Below are positions 25,834-34,842 of a stretch of DNA of 64,000 nt, in pieces. The stretch's first letter is position 1; each line of letters starts with the position of its first letter. The notes under the pieces were generated by a model. The model saw only the letters and a list, made by a program, of their open reading frames with translations, did not search any database and was not told where the DNA came from. The stretch is from Pseudovibrio zosterae (GTDB lineage: Bacteria; Pseudomonadota; Alphaproteobacteria; Rhizobiales; Stappiaceae), in contig NZ_JAWXVZ010000011.1 in assembly GCF_033843645.1 (NCBI RefSeq), positions 80,794 to 144,793 of the forward strand, in the 5' to 3' direction. A program made the position numbers and the translations under genes.

Positions 25834-26430
25834 TTAAATTTGGCTGGCAAAGTAACCAGCCAGACGGGCCTGAATGTCCGCTGCCACCACCTTGGCCGCA
25901 CGGTCTTCTGCATCGCGTTCCGCACGCAGGTTGGCAAAACGCTGGCTGGAGAAGTCATAGGATGCAGAGGCGAAGGAGCGGCCCGTGTAGAGCGTCTTTT
26001 CGTTTGCTGCATCTGACAGGATGAAGCTGGCATTCAAGGTCAGATTATAAGCGGAAGGCACGTCTGCCAGTTCTTCAACGCCGACTTCGCTCTCGATTTT
26101 GTTGACGAGGATCTTGATGCGATACTGGGTAGGCAGACCATCGCCGCCGCGGCGCAGGTTGAACAGCAGTTCATTGCGCAGGAACTGGTTGACGCGTGAA
26201 AGGCTTTCACCGCCGATGTCCGCCACTTCCACGTCAATTGATGCCAGCTGCTGTTGAACGGATGTCTCGACCTCTTGACCGTCCGCAGTAAGTGTCACGG
26301 CTTTTACGCCATACAGCGGACGAACCTGACAGCCAGCAAGCAAAAGAGCACTTGCAACAACGGCAACACCGCCGAGCAGGGCCCGGCGGTTTGCAAAGGC
26401 AGTCTGCGCCTTTAGATCAAACAACGACAT
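25834..26430 (-). CDS. lptE: LPS assembly lipoprotein LptE
   Basis: 198 residues. A basic start and hydrophobic stretch end in the lipobox LLAGC with Cys34, followed by QVRPLYG, typical of LptE. It plugs LptD in the outer membrane and helps place lipopolysaccharide on the surface. Position between leuS and holA is the conserved genomic location. Its start lies 14 bp inside the 3' end of leuS, so translation is probably coupled. Confidence 0.9.
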   Translation of the reverse strand: MSLFDLKAQTAFANRRALLGGVAVVASALLLAGCQVRPLYGVKAVTLTADGQEVETSVQQQLASIDVEVADIGGESLSRVNQFLRNELLFNLRRGGDGLPTQYRIKILVNKIESEVGVEELADVPSAYNLTLNASFILSDAANEKTLYTGRSFASASYDFSSQRFANLRAERDAEDRAAKVVAADIQARLAGYFASQI

Positions 26431-29032
26431 TCACGATCCTCTGGGGTACCACAATGACTTTGCGCGGGGCTTTGCCCTCAAGTGCCCGCTGCACAACCTC
26501 GTGTGCCAGAGTAGCCGCTTCGACCTCCTCTTTGGAAGAGTCTCTTGCAATTGTTAAGTCACCTTTTTTCTTGCCGTTGATCTGGATCGGCAAGGTGATG
26601 GTGTCTTCAACAAGCAGGTCTTCCTCCAGATTTGGCCAGCTGCCTTGGGAAACCAGAGTGGTGTTGCCCAGAACGGCCCAGCATTCCTCAGCAAGGTGCG
26701 GCGTGATCGGCGCCATCATATGCAGAAGGTACTCGGCGCTTTCACGCAGGGCGAACACCATGTCTTCACCGGAGAGATCGCTCTGGGATGCCTTGCTGAT
26801 GGCGTTGAGGAACTCATAGATCTTCGCTACAGCGCGGTTGAAGCCCAGTGAATCGAAGTCTTTTTGAACACCGGCAAGCGTCTTGTGTGTTGTGCGGCGC
26901 AGGGCCAGCGCATCATCACCGAAGGTGCCAGGCTTGGTGGCAACTGCCTCTGTTTTTTCTGCGATGTCGTTGATCACGCGCCATACGCGTTGAACGTGGC
27001 GCCATGCGCCGAGAACACCGTCCTCGGTCCAAATGATGTCGCGCTCTGGCGGGCTGTCGGACAGAACGAACCAACGGGCAGTATCAGCGCCATAGGTGTC
27101 GATGATGTCGGTCGGATCAACCACGTTCTTCTTGGACTTGGACATCTTCTCGACAGAGCCGATCAGAACGTCTTCGCCGGTTTCAAGAAGCGTTGCCTTG
27201 CGGCCGCTTTCCAGCTCTTCAATCTTGATGTCAGCCGGGGAAACCCAGCGGCCATCCGAGGAGGCCTTGTAGGTTTCGTGGTTCACCATGCCCTGAGTAA
27301 AGAGGCCCTTGAACGGCTCTTTCAGGTCCAGATGCTTGGTGATCTGCATGGCACGGGTGAAGAAGCGGGAGTAGAGCAGGTGCAGGATCGCGTGCTCAAT
27401 GCCGCCAATATACTGGTCCACCGGCAGCCATGCGTTTGCGGCGGCTGGATCGGTCGGATTGCTGTTTTTAGGATCGGTGAAACGCGCGAAGTACCAGGAA
27501 GAATCCACGAAGGTGTCCATGGTGTCGGTTTCGCGCTTGGCGTCCTTGCCACAGCAGGGGCACTTCACATCACGCCAAGTAGGGTGACGGTCCAATGGGT
27601 TACCTGGACGGTCAAACGTTACGTCTTCCGGCAGGGTGATTGGCAGGCTATCAACAGGCGCTGGCTGAGGGCCGCAATCATCACAGTGAATGACGGGGAT
27701 CGGGCAGCCCCAATAGCGCTGGCGGGAGATGCCCCAGTCACGCAAACGATAGTTGATCTCGCGGGTGCCCTGAGGCTTGTCGCCAACCTTCTGCGCTTCC
27801 AGCTTTTCAGCAACAGCGTTTTTCGCATCAGAAATGCTGAGGCCGTTCAGGAAGTCAGAGTTAAAGATGCTGCCTTCACCTGTGTAAGCTTCATCTGCGA
27901 CTTCGAACGTATTCGGGTCTTCGCCCTCAGGCAGAACCACAGCCTTGGCCGGCAGACCGTACTTGCGTGCAAAATCAAGGTCGCGTTGGTCATGAGCCGG
28001 GCACGCGAAAATCGCGCCAGTGCCGTAGTCCATGAGGATGAAGTTAGCCACGTAGACCGGCAGCTCCCAGCTTGGATCAAGCGGGTGCTTTACGCGCAGG
28101 CCGGTGTCAAAACCCAGCTTGTCTGCGGTCTCAATGGCTTCTTCCGTTGTTCCGATCCGGCGGCACTCAGCAATGAAGGCCTGAAGCTCTTCATTGTCTT
28201 CTGACAGCTTCTGCGTGATCGGATGATCCGGAGAAAGGCCCATGAAAGACGCGCCAAACAAGGTGTCCGGGCGGGTGGTGAATATCTCCAGTGCGGTATC
28301 GCCGGTCGGCGCAGCCTCTGTGAACTCGAAGAAAACCTTCAGGCCTTCAGAACGGCCAATCCAGTTCTTCTGCATAAGGCGTACTTTTTCCGGCCAGCGG
28401 TCAAGGGTGTCCAGACTGTCCAGGAGATCCTCGGAGAACTCGGAGATCTTGAAGAACCACTGGGTCAGCTCTTTCTGTTCGACAGTGGCACCAGAGCGCC
28501 ATCCCTTGCCGTCGATCACCTGTTCGTTTGCCAGAACGGTCATGTCGACCGGGTCCCAGTTCACCTTGGCGTTCTTTCGGTAGATCAGACCGGCATTGAG
28601 AAAATCGATGAAAAGCCGCTGCTGTTGAGCGTAGTAGTCCTCATCACAAGTGGCGAACTCACGGCTCCAGTCCAGAGACAGACCCATGGATTTCAGCTGG
28701 CCACGCATGGTGGCGATGTTGTCATAGGTCCAGCCCTTTGGATGGACCTTCTTCTCCATTGCCGCGTTTTCCGCTGGCATGCCAAACGCATCCCACCCCA
28801 TTGGGTGCAGCACGTTGAACCCGGTTGCGCGCTTGAAACGAGCTACCACATCCCCCATCGCGTAGTTGCGCACATGGCCCATGTGGATGCGGCCGGAGGG
28901 GTAGGGAAACATTTCGAGTACGTAGTACTTGTCCCGCGGATCATCGTTGTCCGTGGTGAAAACTTCCTGCTCTTCCCACTTCTTTTGCCAGCGCGCTTCC
29001 GTATCGCGCGCGTTGTATCGCTCCGTAGCCAT
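26417..29032 (-). CDS. leuS: leucyl-tRNA synthetase
   Basis: 871 residues, class I aminoacyl-tRNA synthetase charging tRNA-Leu. The HIGH-type motif is HMGH (50-53) in PYPSGRIHMGHVRNY. The KMSKS motif appears as EKMSKSKKNVVDP late in the catalytic domain. The editing domain and a CPCCG zinc-type segment (DVKCPCCGKDAKRE) lie between. It begins the leftward leuS-lptE-holA operon. The 223 bp divergent gap to yggS shows no gene. Confidence 0.97.
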   Translation of the reverse strand: MATERYNARDTEARWQKKWEEQEVFTTDNDDPRDKYYVLEMFPYPSGRIHMGHVRNYAMGDVVARFKRATGFNVLHPMGWDAFGMPAENAAMEKKVHPKGWTYDNIATMRGQLKSMGLSLDWSREFATCDEDYYAQQQRLFIDFLNAGLIYRKNAKVNWDPVDMTVLANEQVIDGKGWRSGATVEQKELTQWFFKISEFSEDLLDSLDTLDRWPEKVRLMQKNWIGRSEGLKVFFEFTEAAPTGDTALEIFTTRPDTLFGASFMGLSPDHPITQKLSEDNEELQAFIAECRRIGTTEEAIETADKLGFDTGLRVKHPLDPSWELPVYVANFILMDYGTGAIFACPAHDQRDLDFARKYGLPAKAVVLPEGEDPNTFEVADEAYTGEGSIFNSDFLNGLSISDAKNAVAEKLEAQKVGDKPQGTREINYRLRDWGISRQRYWGCPIPVIHCDDCGPQPAPVDSLPITLPEDVTFDRPGNPLDRHPTWRDVKCPCCGKDAKRETDTMDTFVDSSWYFARFTDPKNSNPTDPAAANAWLPVDQYIGGIEHAILHLLYSRFFTRAMQITKHLDLKEPFKGLFTQGMVNHETYKASSDGRWVSPADIKIEELESGRKATLLETGEDVLIGSVEKMSKSKKNVVDPTDIIDTYGADTARWFVLSDSPPERDIIWTEDGVLGAWRHVQRVWRVINDIAEKTEAVATKPGTFGDDALALRRTTHKTLAGVQKDFDSLGFNRAVAKIYEFLNAISKASQSDLSGEDMVFALRESAEYLLHMMAPITPHLAEECWAVLGNTTLVSQGSWPNLEEDLLVEDTITLPIQINGKKKGDLTIARDSSKEEVEAATLAHEVVQRALEGKAPRKVIVVPQRIVNVVV

Positions 29033-29255
29033 CTATTCCGCCGTATGTTTGCCGTACCCGAAGGGCATTCAAATTCGATTGACCGGACTGTCACCAGAAA
29101 TTGGTAGTCTGGTCAAGCTTCTGACTGCGGAAAAAACATCAATTGCCAGCGACAAAAGCTTCAGTAGTCGGTATTCATGGATAACCGACGCCAATCACTG
29201 TCGCTTCTCATCTGGAAGCGGTTCTAAACCCATTGGAAAAAATCAGAGGATCAAA

Positions 29256-29939
29256 ATGAGCATGGAAGCCGAAACCCGTCTGAACTCGGTACGCGAGGCG
29301 ATTGCCAAAGCGGAAAAGGACGCGGGCCGCGAGGCAGGGTCCGTGACTCTCATTGCTGTGTCGAAAACATTTGATGCGGACCACATTCGCCCGGTTCTCA
29401 GCGCCGGTCAGCGCGTCTTTGGCGAGAACAAGGTTCAAGAGGCCATGAAAAAGTGGCCTGAACTGCGCGATGAGTTTGACGGCGTGGAGCTGCACCTGAT
29501 TGGCCCGTTGCAATCCAACAAGGCGAAAGAGGCGGTTCAGACCTTCGACGTCATTCACAGCGTGGACCGCGACAAGATTGCCAAGGCCTTGAAAGCCGAA
29601 ATGGAAAAGCAGGGGAAGCACCCACGGCTTTACATTCAGGTGAACACGGGTGAAGAAGACCAAAAAGCAGGTATTGCGCCGCAAGATGCGGATGCTTTCA
29701 TTGCCAAGTGCCGCGATGAATACGGTCTTACCATCGAAGGCCTGATGTGTATTCCACCCGTCGACGAAGCACCGGGCATGCATTTTGCGCTGCTTGAGAA
29801 GATTGCCCGGCGCAATGGCCTCGACAAGCTCTCCATGGGCATGTCCGCAGACTATGAGATTGCCGTCAAGCACTTGGCTACCCATGTGCGTGTGGGATCA
29901 GCCATCTTTGGCGAACGGGATTATTCGCATACCGCCTAA
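29256..29939 (+). CDS. yggS: YggS-family pyridoxal phosphate homeostasis protein
   Basis: 227 residues from ATG at 29256, preceded by AGAGGA. It is a PLP-binding TIM barrel of the alanine racemase N-terminal fold. Lys37 in LIAVSKTF binds PLP; FGENKVQE and MGMSADYEIAVKHLATHVRVGSAIFG are signature blocks. It has no known catalytic activity and keeps free PLP low. Its stop codon overlaps the stop of the convergent hydrolase gene. Confidence 0.93.
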   Translation: MSMEAETRLNSVREAIAKAEKDAGREAGSVTLIAVSKTFDADHIRPVLSAGQRVFGENKVQEAMKKWPELRDEFDGVELHLIGPLQSNKAKEAVQTFDVIHSVDRDKIAKALKAEMEKQGKHPRLYIQVNTGEEDQKAGIAPQDADAFIAKCRDEYGLTIEGLMCIPPVDEAPGMHFALLEKIARRNGLDKLSMGMSADYEIAVKHLATHVRVGSAIFGERDYSHTA

Positions 29940-30916
29940 CTCACACCCAGAGACTTCAGCCAGTCAAGAATATCCTTGGTGACGCTGTCGTTGTTCTGAG
30001 GGCTTACAATATCTCCGGCGTTCACGTGGAATTCGGGATCGCCGGAGGTCTCAACAAGGATGCGCTCCTTGGTTCCACCCCACAAATCGTAGGCCTCGTT
30101 GGTCTTTAGAGGATCTACTGTTTTGTCCTTCTCGCTGTAAATGAACAGGGTCGGGATGGTGTTTGTTGAGGGGTCCAGACGTTTGACCGCATCAACACTT
30201 GCAGCCATCGGAATGAGTGCTACAGAGGGGTAGGACAGTGTCCAGGCATAGTCTTCTTCCGGCGTTGCACCTGCGGAGCTGCCATAGGTCTGCCCCAGCA
30301 ACATGGGCACGTAGTATTCGGCATAGGGCGCAGCCAGAAGGAATGCGCCGAAGGCATTGGGGCCGAAGTTCGGTGAAAACAGCACCACCGCCTCTGTGCG
30401 TTCCATGATCGGGCTTTGTGAAAGAGCGCCCCAAGCGGCCAGTGAACCACCTGTGGAGGTGGCTATCACGATCGTTTTGTTTCCGATACGACTGGCAATT
30501 TCCAAGGCTTCAGCGAGATCGTTCAGCCATGCTGGCAGGGATGACTCTGCCATGGCCGCGCTGCTGCGGCCGTGCCCGGTAAGACGTGTGTAATAAAGAT
30601 TGGCGCGCAAGGTATCGGCTACCCGGTCTGGAACGGGGCGGATTTCCTCCTTGCTTGCAGAGAATCCGTGGATGTAAACGACGGCGTACTCTGTCTTTTC
30701 TTTCGTTTCCGGGTTGGCCCAGATTACCTGTTTCTCCAGCCCCTCGCGCATGTCGTTAAACTTGCTCTCTTCTTCTGCAAGATATGCGTCAATGTCCTCG
30801 CCAATGCTGCCGGGATCAAACGTTATCTGTGTATCATCAGAGGCGCGCGGGCCGAAAAAGAAGAGTGCAACCAATGCAATAGCCACAATTGCGATGAAAA
30901 CGAAAAGATTGCGCAT
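29936..30916 (-). CDS. membrane-anchored alpha/beta hydrolase
   Basis: 326 residues. One N-terminal hydrophobic anchor (FVFIAIVAIALVALFFFG, residues about 5-22) precedes an alpha/beta hydrolase fold: VVYIHGFSASKEE (oxyanion region), nucleophile elbow IATSTGGSLAAW (serine between two threonines instead of strict GxSxG), acid in YSEKDKTVDP and a likely catalytic His in DPEFHVNAG. The substrate is unknown; a carboxylesterase or lipase facing the periplasm is a reasonable guess. Convergent with yggS, sharing overlapping stop codons. Confidence 0.8.
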   Translation of the reverse strand: MRNLFVFIAIVAIALVALFFFGPRASDDTQITFDPGSIGEDIDAYLAEEESKFNDMREGLEKQVIWANPETKEKTEYAVVYIHGFSASKEEIRPVPDRVADTLRANLYYTRLTGHGRSSAAMAESSLPAWLNDLAEALEIASRIGNKTIVIATSTGGSLAAWGALSQSPIMERTEAVVLFSPNFGPNAFGAFLLAAPYAEYYVPMLLGQTYGSSAGATPEEDYAWTLSYPSVALIPMAASVDAVKRLDPSTNTIPTLFIYSEKDKTVDPLKTNEAYDLWGGTKERILVETSGDPEFHVNAGDIVSPQNNDSVTKDILDWLKSLGVS

Positions 30917-31059
30917 GATAAAGCCCTCGGTGTCCGCCGTGCAACCTTAAGCATATATGCTTATTTCACCAAGACCGTAGACTTGGAGATCCGACTTTCG
31001 CGGGGCGAAATTAGGGGAGAAAGCCTCGTTTTCCTTCGTGTTCTGTTCTGAAATGCCGC

Positions 31060-31088
31060 TTGACTCCCTTGGCCCGTTCGACTAAACC
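31060..31088 (+). promoter_or_regulatory. candidate promoter for the RNA upstream of ffh
   Basis: TTGACT (31060-31065), a 17 bp spacer and TAAACC (31083-31088) form a plausible sigma-70 promoter. It would start a transcript near 31095 that reaches the terminator at 31202. Confidence 0.35.
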
Positions 31089-31202
31089 ACCCTGAACTCC
31101 AGACTTGGATGTCATATGAGCCACTGACCGGGACCCGCAAAGGTATAAAGAGATCCCGGAGGTCAACACCCGACAGCGCGATGCGCCCTCGGGTGCTTTT
31201 TT
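31089..31202 (+). ncRNA. possible small structured RNA or terminated leader upstream of ffh
   Basis: This lies within the 400 bp gap before ffh, where no convincing gene exists. CCGGGA (31128-31133) pairs with TCCCGG (31154-31159), with GACC/GGTC available outside it. Then CACCCGA (31167-31173) pairs with TCGGGTG (31189-31195), containing an inner GCGC-GAT-GCGC hairpin, followed by six T (31197-31202), a strong intrinsic terminator. The transcript would be about 110 nt, close to 4.5S RNA in size, but the conserved GGAAGGAAGCA-type SRP loop is absent, so it is not recognisably ffs. It ends 114 bp before the ffh start. Confidence 0.45.
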
Positions 31203-31316
31203 GCTATGCGCTTTGCGTTTTGGCTGGGCTCGCGTGCTTTGGGGATGGAGCGGACCAAGGGGTTCGGTTTAGGATAGCCGACACCTTGAAACCGAACTGA
31301 GATTTAAAGGAACGCT

Positions 31317-32858
31317 ATGTTCGATAACCTGTCAGATCGCCTAGGCGGCATTCTCGATAAGCTCACCAAGCGTGGTGCCTTGTCGGAATCCGATGTGAAT
31401 GAAGCACTGCGCGAGGTCCGCCGTGCCCTCATTGAGGCCGATGTGGCACTGCCGATCGTTCGTTCCTTCACCGACAAGGTGCGAAACCGCGCCGTTGGTT
31501 CTGAAGTTGTCAAGTCCATCAAGCCTGGCCAGATGGTCGTCAAGATCGTTCACGACCAGTTGGTGGAAATGCTTGGCACCGAAGGTCAGCCGATCGATCT
31601 GAATGCGCCGGCACCTGTCTGCATCATGATGGTCGGTTTGCAGGGCGCAGGTAAAACCACAGCTACCGGCAAGATCGCGCGTCGCCTGACCCACCGCGAC
31701 AAACGCAAGGTGCTGATGGCCTCCCTTGATACCCGTCGTCCAGCTGCCCAGGAGCAGCTCCGGGTTCTGGGGGAACAGAACAGTGTTGATACGCTGCCGA
31801 TCATTGAAGGACAGCAGCCGGTTGACATCGCAAAGCGTGCCATCACTGCCGCCAAGCTGGGTGGCTATGATGTGGTCATGCTCGATACCGCGGGCCGCAC
31901 GCACATTGATGAGCCTCTCATGGGAGAGATGGCGGACATCAAGGCGGCGACCAACCCGCACGAAATCCTTCTGGTTGCCGACGCCTTGACCGGTCAGGAC
32001 GCGGTTAATCTGGCTAGCAACTTTAACGAGCGTGTTGGCATCACGGGTATCATGCTCACCCGTATGGATGGTGATGGCCGCGGCGGTGCGGCGCTTTCCA
32101 TGCGCGCGGTGACGGGCAAGCCGATCAAGCTGATTGGTACCGGTGAAAAGGCTGAGGATCTGGAAGACTTCCATCCGAAGCGCATCGCCGACCGCATCTT
32201 GGGCATGGGCGATATTGTCTCGCTCGTTGAGAAAGCTTCTGAGGCGATTGACGCCGAAAAAGCGGCTCAGATGGCCAAGAAGATGCAGAAGGGTCATTTT
32301 GACCTCAATGATCTGAAAGATCAGCTGCAGCAGATGGAAAAGCTGGGTGGCATGTCCGGTCTCATGGGCATGATGCCGGGCGTGGGCAAGATGAAGAAGC
32401 AGCTTGATGCGGCAAACATCGACGACAAGGTGTTCAAGCGTCAGGTGGCAATCATCCAGTCCATGACCAAGACAGAGCGCGAGAAGCCCGAGCTCCTGAA
32501 GGCGAGCCGTAAGAAGCGTGTTGCCGCCGGTGCGGGCGTTCAGGTTGCGGATGTGAACAAGCTATTGAAGATGCACCGCCAGATGGCCGACATGATGAAG
32601 GCCATGGGTAAGGGCAAAGGCAAGGGCATGCTTGGCAAGATGATGGGCGCCATGGGTGGCGGCATGCCAGGTATGGGCGGCGGAATGCCAAATGTTGACC
32701 CCAAGGCGCTGGAACAGATGGCTAAATCTGGTCAGCTGCCGGGCGGCATGGACTTGCCAGGTGGTGGCCTGCCGGGTGGAATGCCTGGTCTTGGCGGCCC
32801 AAAATTGCCGGGTATCGGCGGTCCTGGTCTTCCGGGACTAGGCAAGGGGAAGAAGTAA
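31317..32858 (+). CDS. ffh: signal recognition particle protein Ffh
   Basis: 513 residues. It binds signal sequences on nascent chains with 4.5S RNA and targets them to FtsY at the membrane. The N domain spans about 1-85; the G domain has GLQGAGKTTATGKIA (107 onward), DTAGRTHID and TRMDGDGRGG. The Met-rich M domain follows (LGGMSGLMGMMPGVGKMKKQ). The C-terminal 80 residues are unusually Gly/Met/Pro-rich (MGGGMPGMGGGMP, then GLPGGMPGLGGPKLPG), longer than in E. coli. Confidence 0.96.
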   Translation: MFDNLSDRLGGILDKLTKRGALSESDVNEALREVRRALIEADVALPIVRSFTDKVRNRAVGSEVVKSIKPGQMVVKIVHDQLVEMLGTEGQPIDLNAPAPVCIMMVGLQGAGKTTATGKIARRLTHRDKRKVLMASLDTRRPAAQEQLRVLGEQNSVDTLPIIEGQQPVDIAKRAITAAKLGGYDVVMLDTAGRTHIDEPLMGEMADIKAATNPHEILLVADALTGQDAVNLASNFNERVGITGIMLTRMDGDGRGGAALSMRAVTGKPIKLIGTGEKAEDLEDFHPKRIADRILGMGDIVSLVEKASEAIDAEKAAQMAKKMQKGHFDLNDLKDQLQQMEKLGGMSGLMGMMPGVGKMKKQLDAANIDDKVFKRQVAIIQSMTKTEREKPELLKASRKKRVAAGAGVQVADVNKLLKMHRQMADMMKAMGKGKGKGMLGKMMGAMGGGMPGMGGGMPNVDPKALEQMAKSGQLPGGMDLPGGGLPGGMPGLGGPKLPGIGGPGLPGLGKGKK

Positions 32859-32859
32859 C

Positions 32860-33183
32860 GTGAGCGGATCAGAGGAAACTGAACGTGCCAAGGAAATTCT
32901 TGGCGGCCTGCGATCCAGCATCGACAACATTGATGCGGCTCTCGTTCACATGCTGGCTGAAAGGTTTCGTTGCACCAAGGCGGTGGGCGAGCTGAAAGCG
33001 GCCCATGATCTTCCACCAGCCGATCCGGCCCGAGAGAAGTTGCAGATTGAGCGCCTGCGCCGTTTGGCGGCAGAGGCAAATCTGGATCCTGATTTTGCCG
33101 AGAAGTTCTTGAACTTCATCGTCAAGGAAGTCATTCGACATCATGAAGCCATTGCTGCTGACCGCGGCAAAACTGACTACTAG
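32860..33183 (+). CDS. chorismate mutase (AroQ type)
   Basis: 107 residues, all-helical AroQ fold. It rearranges chorismate to prephenate for phenylalanine and tyrosine synthesis. Active-site residues fit LRSSIDNIDAALVHMLAERF and CTKAVGELKAAHDLPPADPARE (Arg and Lys contacts), followed by RLRRLAAEANLDPDFAE. The start is GTG at 32860, directly after the ffh stop (coupled). It sits between ffh and rpsP, a recurrent arrangement in Rhizobiales. Confidence 0.92.
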   Translation: MSGSEETERAKEILGGLRSSIDNIDAALVHMLAERFRCTKAVGELKAAHDLPPADPAREKLQIERLRRLAAEANLDPDFAEKFLNFIVKEVIRHHEAIAADRGKTDY

Positions 33184-33193
33184 GAGAATAAAA

Positions 33194-33589
33194 ATGGCTA
33201 CTAAAATCCGTCTTGCTCGCGGTGGCGCAAAGAAGCGTCCTTTCTACCGCATCGTAATCTCTGACGTTCGTTCCCCACGTGACGGTCGTTTTCTTGAAGT
33301 TGTTGGTCGCTACAACCCAATGCTTCCAAAGGACGACGAGAAGCGCGTTGAGCTGAACGAAGAGCGCATCAAGCATTGGCTGGGTCATGGCGCAAAGCCA
33401 ACCGACCGCGTACACCGTTTCCTCGATGCAGCTGGCATCCTGAAGCGTGACGCACGCAACAACCCAAACAAGGCAAAGCTCGGCAAGAAGGCTCAGGAGC
33501 GTCTTGACGAGAAGCTGGCTAAGGAAGCTGAAGCCAAGGCTGCGGCTGAAGAAGCTGCTGCAGAAGCCGCAGAAGCTGCTTCCGAGTAA
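33194..33589 (+). CDS. rpsP: 30S ribosomal protein S16
   Basis: 131 residues from ATG at 33194 after TAGGAG. MATKIRLARGGAKKRPFYRIV is the universal S16 start, and WLGHGAKPTDRVHRFL is conserved. The core ends near residue 90. A Lys then Ala/Glu-rich tail (AEAKAAAEEAAAEAAEAASE) follows, as in other alphaproteobacteria, probably disordered on the ribosome surface. It leads the rpsP-rimM pair. Confidence 0.97.
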   Translation: MATKIRLARGGAKKRPFYRIVISDVRSPRDGRFLEVVGRYNPMLPKDDEKRVELNEERIKHWLGHGAKPTDRVHRFLDAAGILKRDARNNPNKAKLGKKAQERLDEKLAKEAEAKAAAEEAAAEAAEAASE

Positions 33590-33623
33590 TAGTTTGACCC
33601 AATCTGTGCGGAGTTGAGTGCTG

Positions 33624-34175
33624 ATGGCGCAAGAAGCCGGTAAACGTATTCTGATGGCACAGGTTGGGGCCGCTCACGGCATCAAAGGTGAGGTGCGGGT
33701 CAAACCATTTGGTGATGACCCGCTCTCATTTACGGACTACGGCAAGCTGGAAACTGAAGACGGCAGCCGCAAGTTCAAGATCAAGCGGGCGCGGGTGCAG
33801 AAGAACGTGGTGGTGACCAAGTTCGAAGGCATCAATGACCGCAATGAAGCGGAAGCCTTGAACGGCCTTAAGCTTTACATCCCTCGTGAACGGTTGCCGG
33901 AGCCGGAGGACGAGGACGAGTTCTACCACTCAGATCTCATCGGACTGCCGGTCAAAGGCCCTGAGGGCGAAGACTATGGCAGCGTTGTCGCGCTGTTGAA
34001 CTTCGGTGCGGGCGATCTCATTGAGGTCCGCGAGAAGAGCGGCAAGACCGTGCTGTTCCCGTTTGACAAGCAGACCGTGCCATCCATCGACCTCGAAGAG
34101 GGCGTGGTGCACATCGATCCGCCTCTTGGTTTCTTCGAGGAGATCAAACAGGACGATGGCAAGGACGAGACCTGA
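33624..34175 (+). CDS. rimM: ribosome maturation factor RimM
   Basis: 183 residues. It helps assemble the 30S head domain and contacts S19. The N-terminal RimM domain reads MAQVGAAHGIKGEVRVKPF, and the PRC-barrel follows with YHSDLIGLPVKGPEGEDYG and VLFPFDKQTVPSIDLEEGVV. ATG at 33624 and GTG at 33618 are both possible; GGAG at 33610 sits better for the ATG. It follows rpsP by 34 bp. Confidence 0.94.
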   Translation: MAQEAGKRILMAQVGAAHGIKGEVRVKPFGDDPLSFTDYGKLETEDGSRKFKIKRARVQKNVVVTKFEGINDRNEAEALNGLKLYIPRERLPEPEDEDEFYHSDLIGLPVKGPEGEDYGSVVALLNFGAGDLIEVREKSGKTVLFPFDKQTVPSIDLEEGVVHIDPPLGFFEEIKQDDGKDET

Positions 34176-34179
34176 TCGT

Positions 34180-34638
34180 CTAGCGGTTCAACGGGCTCAT
34201 GAAACGGCGCGGGCCTTGAACAGGTTCCTTTATTCTTATCGGGCGCAGATCGTGCTCTGAGCGTGCAATACAGCGTTGCAACGCCTCGCTCTCTGACCTT
34301 ATCAATCCCATGAGTGACACTGTGGCGGTAACGCCCAGCCCATTGGCTACAAAGTCCATCACCTGAATAGGGTCGCTGGTGAGAAGGCCATGCAGGCATT
34401 CCCCAAGAATGCCGAGCGCGAATGCGCAAAGAAATGCAGGGATGATGTTTTTGTTCATGAGCCTGTACAAGATAACTGTGAGTGCGGCGAAGTAACAAAG
34501 ATGAACCAGTTTATCTAACGGGTCGGGCAGGGGGCTAACAAGAAGTTGATCCCACATGACGCCTAGAATCGCTGCGGCACCAAGCAGTGCCAAGTTGACA
34601 GAAGACAAATAAAAATAACGCGTTACTAGGTGTTTCAT
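34180..34638 (-). CDS. VanZ-like small membrane protein
   Basis: 152 residues from ATG at 34638. Four hydrophobic helices include LALLGAAAILGVMW, DKLVHLCYFAALTVILY, IIPAFLCAFALGILGECLH and VMDFVANGLGVTATVSLMG. The DK-x2-H start of helix 2 and D-x3-N in helix 4 are VanZ-family features. The function is unknown (VanZ gives low teicoplanin resistance). It lies on the opposite strand between rimM and trmD, ending 4 bp after rimM and splitting the usual operon. Confidence 0.8.
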   Translation of the reverse strand: MKHLVTRYFYLSSVNLALLGAAAILGVMWDQLLVSPLPDPLDKLVHLCYFAALTVILYRLMNKNIIPAFLCAFALGILGECLHGLLTSDPIQVMDFVANGLGVTATVSLMGLIRSESEALQRCIARSEHDLRPIRIKEPVQGPRRFMSPLNR

Positions 34639-34842
34639 TGTCCCTAACCTTCGGTTCACCTCAAGATTAGAAACCCGACTCGGTTAATGATACCTCAAAG
34701 TAAGACGGCTCATTTGGATGAATCTGCATCAATCAAAACCGCTCTGGAGCAACTTCCTCCATTCGTTGGTTTTTTCTGTTTTTGACCGGTCAAATGGGGT
34801 ATTTGCACTCATAGCACCTCCAATCACACGTCAAAGGGCACC

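Noticed and set aside
26864..28204. 446-codon open frame on the plus strand within leuS
   Set aside because: Antisense to a confirmed leucyl-tRNA synthetase; no family resemblance.
31089..31202. 4.5S SRP RNA gene (ffs)
   Set aside because: Size and place are suggestive, but the conserved SRP helix-8 loop sequence is missing.
31109..31300. 63-codon frame upstream of ffh
   Set aside because: It starts at TTG, runs through the terminator hairpin and has no ribosome site or family match.
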